Positions 1 to 5,005 of a stretch of DNA of 5,005 nt are shown here, in pieces. The translations under genes and the position numbers were made by a program. The notes below the pieces were generated by a model that ran no database searches, was not told the origin of the DNA, and saw only the letters and a list, made by a program, of their open reading frames with translations. Source of the stretch: Gammaproteobacteria bacterium (GTDB lineage: Bacteria > Pseudomonadota > Gammaproteobacteria > Pseudomonadales > Pseudohongiellaceae); contig JAESUT010000031.1 in NCBI GenBank assembly GCA_016762995.1, positions 1 through 5,005 on the forward strand, written 5' to 3'. Positions within the stretch are counted from its first letter, which is position 1, and each line of letters starts with the position of its first letter.

Positions 1-1074
1 AACTATCTGTCCGAATTCTTGAATCGCCGGAGAGGAGCACATGTTTAAGGACGAGAAACCAATAGCGGTCGTGAGTGCGGCTAGTGAAATGGGTTGAAAA
101 TTGTGCGAGATACTCTCACGCATGGCATCGATCTTTTCGGTGCCTCTATGCAGTGCCTGTTTATAGATAGAAATAATATGCACACTATTCGCCACGGCAA
201 CAATCACCAGAACCAGTGGCGCGATGATCGAGATGCTGTTGAAGGAGAAGCCTAGGTAGCCCAGGGCACCTATGGTGCAGAGCAATGTGAATAGCACATG
301 GGTCAAGATGCAGATGCCAAGAGTTGCCGAGCGGAAGCAGTAACAGATGGCCAGAACACAGGCTAAGATCACGAAGGGCATGAGATTGGTTAGATCGTCT
401 ACCATGGCCTGCTGGCTCGACTGTTCTAGCATCACCTCGCTGTTAGCGAGAATTTGCACATTAGGGTGGCGACTACGAAGCTCGTCGCGAAGCAGCAGTG
501 CGGCATTAGCAATGTCTAGGCGATCATCTGCAGAAATGCCTGCTGAATCCGTTGTGACTATCGCGAAGGTGAGTGCGGCATCATCGGAGAGAAGGTTGGC
601 GGTGAGTAATCTATCGGCTAACGCTGTATCGGCAACCTCAGCTAGCTCTTCTTCTGAATAGGAGCGTAGGGTCTTTATGAAGAGTTTGCTTCGTGTCTCA
701 GGAGAAACATAGTCCAGAATCGTCGTGAGCCTATCGGCAAAGGGGATGGCAGAGTAGCTGTCTTTCAGATCGCCGATCGCTGCGAGTAGTTCGCTATTGA
801 AAACCGTGTCTGATCCATCCGCCACGAACGCGAACCGTACTTCTAATGGCGACGGAAACGCTTCGTCCATCAAAAATAACTCGTCGAGATACGGGTCGCT
901 TTCTGTGAGCAGTGCTTCTAAAGAGGTGTCGAAACTGGTGCGGGCAATCCCTGTGGCTAATAACAAACTTATAACAGCGGACAACACTGCTAATAGATTG
1001 CGCTTCGCTATTGTAAAATCAGCAACCCGTTTCGAGAATGGCTTGGTATTTTTATCGCTTACTAAGATTGACAT
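1..1074 (-). CDS. RND/MMPL-superfamily exporter, N-terminal part (runs off left edge)
   Basis: The frame is open from an ATG at 1074 to base 1, giving 358 residues without a stop; the C-terminal part lies outside the window. Visible order: a cytoplasmic N-terminus, a first membrane helix (about 26-45), a large soluble, presumably periplasmic domain (about 46-228), then closely spaced hydrophobic helices at about 231-249, 252-274 and 281-303, and the start of another from 328. This is the first half of an RND topology. The VANSVHI stretch (294-300) and TTAIGFSSL (335-343) match the conserved helices of predicted RND exporters of the COG1033/MMPL type. Such proteins are inner-membrane, proton-driven exporters, often of lipids or hydrophobic compounds; the substrate here cannot be read. 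Residue 296 is Asn where I expect Asp in many relatives. The gene begins 14 bases after the LysR stop, and an AGGA overlapping that stop is a plausible ribosome binding site, so cotranslation is likely. Confidence 0.88.
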   Translation of the reverse strand, partial: MSILVSDKNTKPFSKRVADFTIAKRNLLAVLSAVISLLLATGIARTSFDTSLEALLTESDPYLDELFLMDEAFPSPLEVRFAFVADGSDTVFNSELLAAIGDLKDSYSAIPFADRLTTILDYVSPETRSKLFIKTLRSYSEEELAEVADTALADRLLTANLLSDDAALTFAIVTTDSAGISADDRLDIANAALLLRDELRSRHPNVQILANSEVMLEQSSQQAMVDDLTNLMPFVILACVLAICYCFRSATLGICILTHVLFTLLCTIGALGYLGFSFNSISIIAPLVLVIVAVANSVHIISIYKQALHRGTEKIDAMRESISHNFQPISLAALTTAIGFSSLNMCSSPAIQEFGQIV

Positions 1075-1086
1075 GCTAGTAATGAA

Positions 1087-1090
1087 TCCT
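1087..1090 (-). promoter_or_regulatory. Shine-Dalgarno of the exporter gene, overlapping the LysR stop
   Basis: Read on the minus strand, AGGA overlaps the TAG stop of the regulator (1091-1089) and lies 12 bases before the ATG at 1074. The spacing is somewhat long, so the site is only moderately strong. The overlap suggests translational coupling between regulator and exporter. No other better-placed start or purine run is visible in the 14-base gap. Confidence 0.5.
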
Positions 1091-1967
1091 AAGTGTTCTT
1101 GCAGTGTTCTATCCAGCTTCTTATCCCAAAGCTGAGAAACTTTTGTCGATGTAGAATAAAATAAAACTTTCTGGTCCAGTTTCTATGGGGGCAGGAAAGT
1201 GGTACCAGTGAGCCGCGCTTGAAAGCTTCTTCTAGCGTTATCTTTGAAAGGCAGCCTATGCCCAGTCCTGCTTCGACTGCACGCTTTATACCCTCTGTGT
1301 GTTGTAACTCCAACCTCAATTTTAAATTGGAGAGAATTCCAGCCATGGCTCGGTCGAAAGCCTGGCGCGTTCCAGAGCCCTGCTCACGTACTATCCAATC
1401 TGCCGACAATAGGTCTTCGTCCTGAAGTTCGGCCTTTGAGGCGAGCGGGTGATCGGGGGCGCAGAATAAGGCTAGCTCATCTTCGCGCCAATAGCTTACA
1501 TCTAGGTCGGCTTCTTGCAGCTCACCTTCAATCAAGCCGATGTCCAATTCGAAATTCTTGACCTTGGCAGCAATAGACGCGGTGTTCTCCACGTTCAGAT
1601 TAACCTTAGCAGCCGGGTGCTCCTTCATGAACGCCGCCATGATTCCGATCGCGAGGTAATTTCCGATGGTTAGCGTTGCCCCTACCTTTAGCTCGCCGAT
1701 GTCGCTGGCGCCGATTAGGGAATTCTCCAGCTCAATTGCCCTTGCGATCAGTGCTGCAGCCTTCGAGCGCAGGGCGATGCCCTGTTCGTTCAGCTGTAGA
1801 CGTTTGCCTATTCTGTCGAACAGGCGCAAGCCAAAACGGTGTTCTAGCTCCTTAAGTGCCGTGCTGGCAGCGGACTGCGACATAGCTAGCTCATTGGCAG
1901 CTAAGCTGACATTTTCATAGCGGGCCACGGCCAGGAATACCTGCAGTTGCTTCAGTGTAAATCGCAT
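1089..1967 (-). CDS. finR: LysR-type transcriptional regulator, FinR/YeiE-like
   Basis: This complete 292-residue protein has the normal LysR length. The N-terminal winged helix-turn-helix spans about residues 1-60, with the recognition region SLAANELAMSQSAASTALKE (21-40) followed by LEHRFGLRLFDR. A linker helix follows to about 88, then a periplasmic-binding-protein-like effector domain (about 91-292). Signature stretches TIGNYL (100-105), DIGLIEGE (142-149), REQGSGTR (194-201) and GLGIGCLS (234-241) closely resemble E. coli YeiE and Pseudomonas FinR, as I recall those sequences. It lies divergent to a ferredoxin--NADP+ reductase gene, as finR does in Pseudomonas, where FinR activates fpr under oxidative stress. 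It therefore probably activates that gene and represses itself, since one operator-like site lies 17-31 bases upstream of its start. The ATG at 1967 starts the domain at the usual place, though its Shine-Dalgarno is weak. Family call is secure; the finR orthology is inference. Confidence 0.85.
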   Translation of the reverse strand: MRFTLKQLQVFLAVARYENVSLAANELAMSQSAASTALKELEHRFGLRLFDRIGKRLQLNEQGIALRSKAAALIARAIELENSLIGASDIGELKVGATLTIGNYLAIGIMAAFMKEHPAAKVNLNVENTASIAAKVKNFELDIGLIEGELQEADLDVSYWREDELALFCAPDHPLASKAELQDEDLLSADWIVREQGSGTRQAFDRAMAGILSNLKLRLELQHTEGIKRAVEAGLGIGCLSKITLEEAFKRGSLVPLSCPHRNWTRKFYFILHRQKFLSFGIRSWIEHCKNT

Positions 1968-1976
1968 AGTTTTTCA

Positions 1977-2004
1977 ATCATATATCTATTAAACAGATAA
2001 CCAA
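1977..2004 (-). promoter_or_regulatory. Possible minus-strand promoter of the LysR gene
   Basis: On the minus strand TATGAT (1982-1977) matches five of six -10 positions and lies 16 bases after TTGGTT (2004-1999), a poor -35. Transcription would begin only a few bases before the ATG at 1967, giving a nearly leaderless message. That would fit the weak Shine-Dalgarno there. The element overlaps the first ATC-N9-GAT site, which would allow autorepression. The whole stretch is very AT-rich, so chance -10 matches are expected and the call is tentative. Confidence 0.3.
1984..1998. promoter_or_regulatory. LysR-type operator, distal (recognition) site
   Basis: ATCTATTAAACAGAT has the classic LysR-family ATC-N9-GAT form, containing T-N11-A at 1985-1997. 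It sits inside the longer inverted repeat TATCT-N7-AGATA (1983-1999). Its centre is about 65 bp upstream of the predicted start of transcription of the reductase gene, where the high-affinity recognition site of a LysR activator normally lies. It is also 17-31 bases from the start codon of the regulator itself. That this regulator binds it is inference from position and symmetry. Confidence 0.65.
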
Positions 2005-2014
2005 TATATAAATA

Positions 2015-2029
2015 ATCAATTTTACAGAT
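2015..2029. promoter_or_regulatory. LysR-type operator, proximal (activation) site
   Basis: ATCAATTTTACAGAT is a second ATC-N9-GAT element, identical to the distal one at 12 of 15 positions and placed 31 bp (about three helical turns) downstream on the same face. It covers the predicted -35 box TTTACA (2021-2026) of the reductase gene, so its centre is near -35. This is the usual location of the activation site at which a LysR tetramer contacts RNA polymerase. Confidence 0.6.
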
Positions 2030-2050
2030 ATAGTAGACAAGTCCTACACT
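2021..2050 (+). promoter_or_regulatory. Sigma70-like promoter of the ferredoxin--NADP+ reductase gene
   Basis: TTTACA (2021-2026, five of six matches to TTGACA) is followed after 18 bases by TACACT (2045-2050, four of six matches to TATAAT). Transcription should start near 2057, leaving a leader of about 75 bases before the GTG at 2132. The proximal LysR-type site overlaps the -35 box. The imperfect -10 and slightly long spacer fit a promoter that needs an activator. Confidence 0.6.
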
Positions 2051-2120
2051 GCGCGCAATGTGTTACTAGCATTTTTACTACTAGGCCCTAGGAAATACCT
2101 TAGCCGGCTATCTAAGAAGC

Positions 2121-2125
2121 AGGAG
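2121..2125 (+). promoter_or_regulatory. Shine-Dalgarno that fixes the reductase start
   Basis: AGGAG lies six bases before the GTG at 2132, an ideal spacing. It decides between this start and the in-frame GTG at 2060, which has no purine-rich site and falls at the predicted start of transcription. Confidence 0.8.
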
Positions 2126-2131
2126 CGAGCA

Positions 2132-2902
2132 GTGGCAAACCTTTCTACTCAAAGCGTTACAGATGTCCATCATTGGAATGATTCTCTCTTTAGTTTCAAG
2201 ACAACACGAGACCGCTCGCTGAAATTTGAGAACGGTCACTTCCTGATGCTGGGCATAGAAGTCGAAGGCAAGCCACTGATGCGCGCCTATAGCATCGCCA
2301 GCCCGAACTACGAAGAGGAGCTAGAGTTCCTAAGCATCAAGGTCGCTGACGGCGCGCTTACGTCTCGCTTGCAAAACATTCAGGTGGGCGATGAAGTATT
2401 TGTTAGCAGTAAACCCACGGGCACGCTAGTCGTCGATCATCTGCTGCAAGGTCGCAACCTTTACCTAATTAGCACTGGCACCGGCCTAGCGCCTTTTATC
2501 AGTATCATTCAAGATCCAGATACTTATGAGAAATTCGACAAGGTCATTGTGACTCACGGCGTGCGCTACGCATCCGAATTGGCGTATCAGAAATTCATCC
2601 AACACGACTTGCCGAACAACGAATTTTTCGGCGAAGAGGTAACAGAGAAATTAATTTACTACCCCAGCGTTACTCGCGAGGAGTATAGAACGGAAGGTCG
2701 CCTGACTGATGCAATGTCTTCGGGAAAGCTGTTTAACGACATAGGTTTGCCACAAGCTGACCCCGAACACGATAGATTCATGATCTGTGGTAGTCCCAGT
2801 ATGTTGAAGGACACATGCGAAATTCTGAATGGCTGGGGTTTCGAGGAGTCGCGTCAGGGTATCAAGGCGCACTATGTTATCGAGCGTGCGTTTGTTGAAT
2901 AG
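2132..2902 (+). CDS. fpr: Ferredoxin--NADP+ reductase (FAD), GTG start
   Basis: This cytoplasmic FAD enzyme moves electrons between NADPH and ferredoxin or flavodoxin, supplying iron-sulfur and redox repair pathways. With the GTG at 2132 it is 256 residues, close to the roughly 258 of the Pseudomonas and Azotobacter enzymes. The FAD domain carries FENGHFLMLG (32-41) and RAYSIASPN (51-59, the flavin-binding RxYS). The NADP domain carries STGTGLAPF (114-122), THGVRY (141-146) and CGSPSM (219-224). The protein ends IERAFVE, with Phe254 placed to stack on the flavin. It resembles the Pseudomonas enzyme along its whole length, for example VHHWNDSLFSFK and LIYYPSVTREE. The frame is open for 24 more codons upstream to 2060, but that segment is hydrophobic, absent from the family and lacks a ribosome binding site. 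The FinR-like gene is divergent, and two LysR-type sites precede the promoter, so activation under oxidative stress is likely. The terminal Lys seen in Pseudomonas enzymes is missing. Confidence 0.95.
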   Translation: MANLSTQSVTDVHHWNDSLFSFKTTRDRSLKFENGHFLMLGIEVEGKPLMRAYSIASPNYEEELEFLSIKVADGALTSRLQNIQVGDEVFVSSKPTGTLVVDHLLQGRNLYLISTGTGLAPFISIIQDPDTYEKFDKVIVTHGVRYASELAYQKFIQHDLPNNEFFGEEVTEKLIYYPSVTREEYRTEGRLTDAMSSGKLFNDIGLPQADPEHDRFMICGSPSMLKDTCEILNGWGFEESRQGIKAHYVIERAFVE

Positions 2903-2932
2903 CCTCTGTGCCTACTGCCTAAAAAGGATTAA

Positions 2933-2969
2933 GGTTTAGTGGCCTTGCCTGCGCTAACCCCCTGCTTTT
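2933..2969 (+). terminator. Weak candidate terminator after the reductase gene
   Basis: About 30 bases past the stop, GGTTTAGT (2933-2940) can pair with GCTAACC (2953-2959) through seven pairs with one bulged T and one G-T pair. A pyrimidine-rich TGCTTTTC follows. The T run is short and interrupted. The downstream peptidase gene is 215 bases away and has its own ribosome binding site, so a transcript end is expected here, but this structure is a marginal one. Confidence 0.25.
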
Positions 2970-3055
2970 CTTCTGCCAGTTTTCTTCTGTTAATTTTGTT
3001 CGTTATCAGTCCCGTGAAAAAATATCGGTTCTTTCCCTAGAGTACGGCATCGGGC

Positions 3056-3061
3056 TACAAT
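3056..3061 (+). promoter_or_regulatory. Possible -10 box of the peptidase gene
   Basis: TACAAT matches five of six -10 positions and lies 56 bases before the TTG start, giving a leader of about 50 bases. No convincing -35 hexamer is found 16-18 bases upstream; the region there is TTTCCCT-like. The 215-base gap after the reductase gene makes an independent promoter plausible, but its position is uncertain. Confidence 0.3.
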
Positions 3062-3103
3062 CCACTGTGCAAGAAATGCTGTATTTTTAGAGCACCATTA
3101 CTC

Positions 3104-3110
3104 AGGGGAG
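3104..3110 (+). promoter_or_regulatory. Shine-Dalgarno supporting the TTG start of the peptidase
   Basis: AGGGGAG lies seven bases before the TTG at 3118. Together with the signal peptide that begins exactly at this codon, it supports the rare TTG start. Confidence 0.75.
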
Positions 3111-3117
3111 CCTTTGC

Positions 3118-4488
3118 TTGAAAACAAAAAACGTATTACTACTGCTAAGCTGTTACATATTTACTAGCCAAACATTCGCGCAAACCATCGAAGATGAATC
3201 TGTCGCTTGGCTGCAGGAACTGATTCAGATCGATACGATTAACCCACCCGGCAACGAATACCGTGCGGTTGATTTCTATGCAGCGATATTCGAGGCGGAA
3301 GGCATCGAATACGAGACGGCGGAAAGTGCGCCCGGTCGCGGCAATATCTGGGCAAGGCTCAGCGGCGGCGACCAGCCGGGCTTGATGATGTTGCAGCACA
3401 CCGATGTGGTTCCGGCCGATCCAGAATACTGGACGATTGATCCTCTCTCTGGCGAGATTCGCGACGGTTATATCTTGGGCCGCGGCGCTAGGGATATGAA
3501 AGGCACGGGTATCTCACAGCTTGCTGCATTTCTAACGTTACATCGAAGCGGTCGCGCGCTAAATAGAGACGTGGTCTTCTTGGCAAGTGCCGATGAAGAG
3601 GCTGGTGGCGCTTTCGGCGTTGGCTGGCTGATCGATAACCGCAGAGAGATATTCGATGGCATAGGCTTGCTGATCAACGAAGGCGGCTCTGGCAGTCGTA
3701 ACATGGATGAGATTATTTTCGGTGTTGAAGTAACTCAGAAGGTTCCAGTATGGCTACGGTTAAAAGCTGTCGATGTTCCCGGTCACGGCTCCTCGCCAAG
3801 AACGACTAGTTCGGTAACGCGTATCGTCGATGCGTTAGGGATACTTCGTGCTAATCCCTTTCCAGCGCGTATCATTGGCCCCGTGGACGCCTATTTTTCC
3901 GGCATAGCATTGTCGTTAGAGGGTAAATGGGCGGCGGCCTATGCCAACATCGGCGCCGCGATTCAGGACCCAGAGTTTCTTCCTGAGTTTCAAGCGTATC
4001 GCCCTGGTCACCACGCACTTACTAGAGACACCTGTTCGATGACGCGCATGGGTGGCTCTAACAAGATCAATGTGGTTCCGCCAGAGGCTTGGGCTGAATT
4101 GGACTGCCGTATTCTTCCCGACAGACCTGCCGAAGATTTCATCGCCGACCTTACAGAGTTGATTGCACCAGCGGGCGTAGAGGTCGAGGTAATTATGGCA
4201 TTTACTCCGGCAATCTCTTCGACGAACTCTCGCTTGTTTAGCGCGATCGAGAATGTAACGCGAGAATTGTATCCAGGCTCTAGAGTCCTGCCCTCGGTGA
4301 GCACAGGGTTTACCGACAGCCACTTTACCCGCGATCTCGGTATCGTGAGTTATGGTTTTAATCCAATCATTACGCGCGCCGGTGAGCCTACCGGAGTGCA
4401 CGGTAATGACGAGAGTGTTCCTGAGGCGGACTTTCGTCAGGGAATAACTGACATGATAGCGATTATTCGCAACGTTGTTTTTAACTAA
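3118..4488 (+). CDS. Exported M20-family zinc metallopeptidase (TTG start)
   Basis: This 456-residue protein is a complete member of the M20 (ArgE/DapE/ACY1/CPG2) family of two-metal amidohydrolases and peptidases. Residues 1-21 form a signal peptide (MKTKN, a Leu-rich core, then TFA before Gln22), so the enzyme probably acts in the periplasm or outside the cell. The catalytic set is complete by comparison with CPG2: His94 and catalytic Asp96 in QHTDVVP, bridging Asp126 in RGARDMKG, general base Glu160 and ligand Glu161 in DEEAGG, Glu188 in NEGG, and His428 in GVHGNDE. The lid or dimerisation domain begins near 205 and includes His223 in PGHGSSP, and GGSNKINVVPPEA (312-324) is typical of the family. 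Exported M20 enzymes commonly cleave dipeptides or acylated amino acids for scavenging; the substrate here cannot be told from sequence. The gene appears monocistronic, ending before a strong terminator and a convergent redoxin gene. DapE and ArgE are unlikely because those are cytoplasmic and shorter. Confidence 0.93.
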   Translation: MKTKNVLLLLSCYIFTSQTFAQTIEDESVAWLQELIQIDTINPPGNEYRAVDFYAAIFEAEGIEYETAESAPGRGNIWARLSGGDQPGLMMLQHTDVVPADPEYWTIDPLSGEIRDGYILGRGARDMKGTGISQLAAFLTLHRSGRALNRDVVFLASADEEAGGAFGVGWLIDNRREIFDGIGLLINEGGSGSRNMDEIIFGVEVTQKVPVWLRLKAVDVPGHGSSPRTTSSVTRIVDALGILRANPFPARIIGPVDAYFSGIALSLEGKWAAAYANIGAAIQDPEFLPEFQAYRPGHHALTRDTCSMTRMGGSNKINVVPPEAWAELDCRILPDRPAEDFIADLTELIAPAGVEVEVIMAFTPAISSTNSRLFSAIENVTRELYPGSRVLPSVSTGFTDSHFTRDLGIVSYGFNPIITRAGEPTGVHGNDESVPEADFRQGITDMIAIIRNVVFN

Positions 4489-4510
4489 AGAAGTACTTGA
4501 AGCTGCGTAG

Positions 4511-4528
4511 CTTGTGAGAAATCACGAG
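4511..4528 (+). other. GAAA-tetraloop hairpin in the peptidase 3' untranslated region
   Basis: CTTGTGA (4511-4517) and TCACGAG (4522-4528) form a seven-pair stem, with one G-T pair, closed by a GAAA loop, a stable GNRA-type tetraloop. It sits between the peptidase stop and the terminator. A smaller alternative stem, AAGCT/AGCTT (4500-4513), overlaps its 5' arm, so only one of the two can form at a time. Possible roles are 3'-end stabilisation or none; this is an inference from pairing alone. Confidence 0.4.
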
Positions 4529-4531
4529 CGA

Positions 4532-4560
4532 AAAAAAGGGACACGCTGTGTCCCTTTTTT
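4532..4560. terminator. Strong bidirectional intrinsic terminator
   Basis: AAAAAAGGGACAC (4532-4544) pairs perfectly over 13 bp with GTGTCCCTTTTTT (4548-4560) around a GCT loop. The core is GGGACAC/GTGTCCC, with A runs on one side and T runs on the other, so it ends transcription from both directions. It lies between the stops of the convergent peptidase (4488) and redoxin (4586) genes, exactly where a shared terminator is needed. Flanking GCGAAA and TTTCGC could lengthen the stem with a bulge. Confidence 0.93.
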
Positions 4561-4585
4561 GTTTCGCTTTCTTCGATTTAATCTA

Positions 4586-5005
4586 CTAGGTGTCGAATAT
4601 AGCAACCAGGCAACCCTTCGAGTCTGGTATGTCATCCATATTCACAGTGCCACCAGCAAGAACAGTGTTTAACGCGTCCTTAAGGAAATGCTCGTCGGCA
4701 TTGTTGCGCTGTGTCTCGTAACCCAGCTGGTCATTGATTGGGCCGCGATACAGGACTTCTTTCGTTCGTGGGTCGACGATGAATACCTCAGCGGTACGCT
4801 CAACGCCTAGCGCCTTCGCGAGAGTCTGGTTTTCATCTTTGATGATCGGAAAATCTATGCCGAATTCCCTGGCTTCCTTGGCGATACGAGGCAGGTTGTC
4901 CTGGATGTTCGCATTGAACATGACGAACTCGATGCCCTCGTCAGCGTATTCATCACGCACTTCACGATAATTTGGCAGTGCGATTCTAGCGATTGGGCAG
5001 CCTAC
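4586..5005 (-). CDS. Thioredoxin-fold redoxin (AhpC/TSA-like), C-terminal 139 residues
   Basis: The frame is open from the right edge to a TAG at 4588-4586, so the N-terminus is missing. The GTG at 4960 is an internal codon, not the start: the conserved active-site strand lies upstream of it. The fragment begins VGCPIARIALPNYREVRDEY, matching the CPIA-type active-site loop of redoxin-domain proteins, with a single Cys instead of a CxxC pair. Then come GIEFVMFNAN (a beta strand), FPIIKDENQTLAKALGVERTAEVFIVDP (about 51-78, the cis-Pro region being TAEVF here) and LYRGPINDQLG (85-95), all typical of the AhpC/TSA thioredoxin-like family. It ends with GCLVAIFDT, which carries the only other Cys (fragment residue 132). 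Likely role: thiol redox chemistry or peroxide reduction, perhaps in the envelope. Whether there is an N-terminal signal or a fused domain cannot be seen. It is convergent with the peptidase gene. Confidence 0.85.
   Translation of the reverse strand, partial: VGCPIARIALPNYREVRDEYADEGIEFVMFNANIQDNLPRIAKEAREFGIDFPIIKDENQTLAKALGVERTAEVFIVDPRTKEVLYRGPINDQLGYETQRNNADEHFLKDALNTVLAGGTVNMDDIPDSKGCLVAIFDT

Noticed and set aside
347..1135. Plus-strand open frames at 347-661 and 797-1135
   Set aside because: They are antisense to the exporter, whose minus-strand frame is continuous and has clear family motifs. Their Ser/Arg-rich, low-complexity products match nothing I recognise.
1219..1920. Plus-strand open frames inside the LysR gene (1219-1425, 1244-1561, 1666-1920)
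   Set aside because: The LysR protein on the other strand is full-length with all family signatures; these are shadow frames without ribosome binding sites or recognisable domains.
2000..2014. AT-rich stretch between the two operators as a replication origin or mobile-element scar
   Set aside because: There are no DnaA-box clusters, iterons, direct repeats or terminal inverted repeats nearby; AT-richness is explained by the divergent promoters.
2060..2131. A membrane anchor or signal sequence on the ferredoxin--NADP+ reductase
   Set aside because: The hydrophobic extension exists only if translation starts at 2060, which coincides with the predicted transcription start and lacks a ribosome binding site; the family is cytoplasmic and starts at the position matching 2132.
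3916..4401. A 161-residue minus-strand open frame antisense to the peptidase
   Set aside because: It is long for a shadow, but its product is rich in Arg, Cys, His and Trp and shows no domain, and the M20 frame on the plus strand contains conserved catalytic motifs throughout the same stretch.
4586..4960. A short complete 124-residue redoxin starting with GTG at 4960
   Set aside because: The frame stays open to the window edge and includes the GCPIA active-site motif upstream of that GTG, so the gene is truncated by the window, not short.

Overview
The window looks like ordinary chromosome from a gammaproteobacterium of moderate, roughly 50% GC, probably a free-living or marine relative of the Pseudomonas/Cellvibrionales-type lineages. 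The best evidence is the divergent pair of a FinR/YeiE-type LysR regulator and a short, Pseudomonas/Azotobacter-type ferredoxin--NADP+ reductase. The exact lineage is inference. I see no mobile element, CRISPR array, tRNA or rRNA.

Layout. Positions 1-1074 (minus) hold the first 358 residues of an RND/MMPL-family membrane exporter that runs off the left edge. Positions 1089-1967 (minus) hold a complete LysR-type regulator, only 14 bases upstream of the exporter gene, so the two are probably cotranscribed. Positions 1968-2131 are a divergent, AT-rich control region. It carries two ATC-N9-GAT LysR-type sites 31 bp apart and a sigma70-like promoter facing right. Positions 2132-2902 (plus) encode the ferredoxin--NADP+ reductase, starting at an internal GTG rather than at the upstream in-frame GTG at 2060. 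Positions 3118-4488 (plus) encode a secreted M20-family metallopeptidase with a TTG start and a signal peptide. A strong hairpin terminator at 4532-4560 separates it from a convergent gene, 4586-5005 (minus), the C-terminal 139 residues of a thioredoxin-fold redoxin that runs off the right edge.

How the genes fit together. The regulator, its two operator-like sites and the reductase promoter form a textbook LysR circuit. Relative to the predicted transcription start, one site is centred near -65 and the other near -35, overlapping the -35 box. In Pseudomonas this pair supplies reducing power under oxidative stress. Less usual is the RND exporter placed directly behind the regulator, which may put export and redox control in one transcript. 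The peptidase and redoxin are separate units with no obvious link to that circuit. No wholly novel system is evident; the operator arrangement and the regulator-exporter coupling are the points most worth checking.
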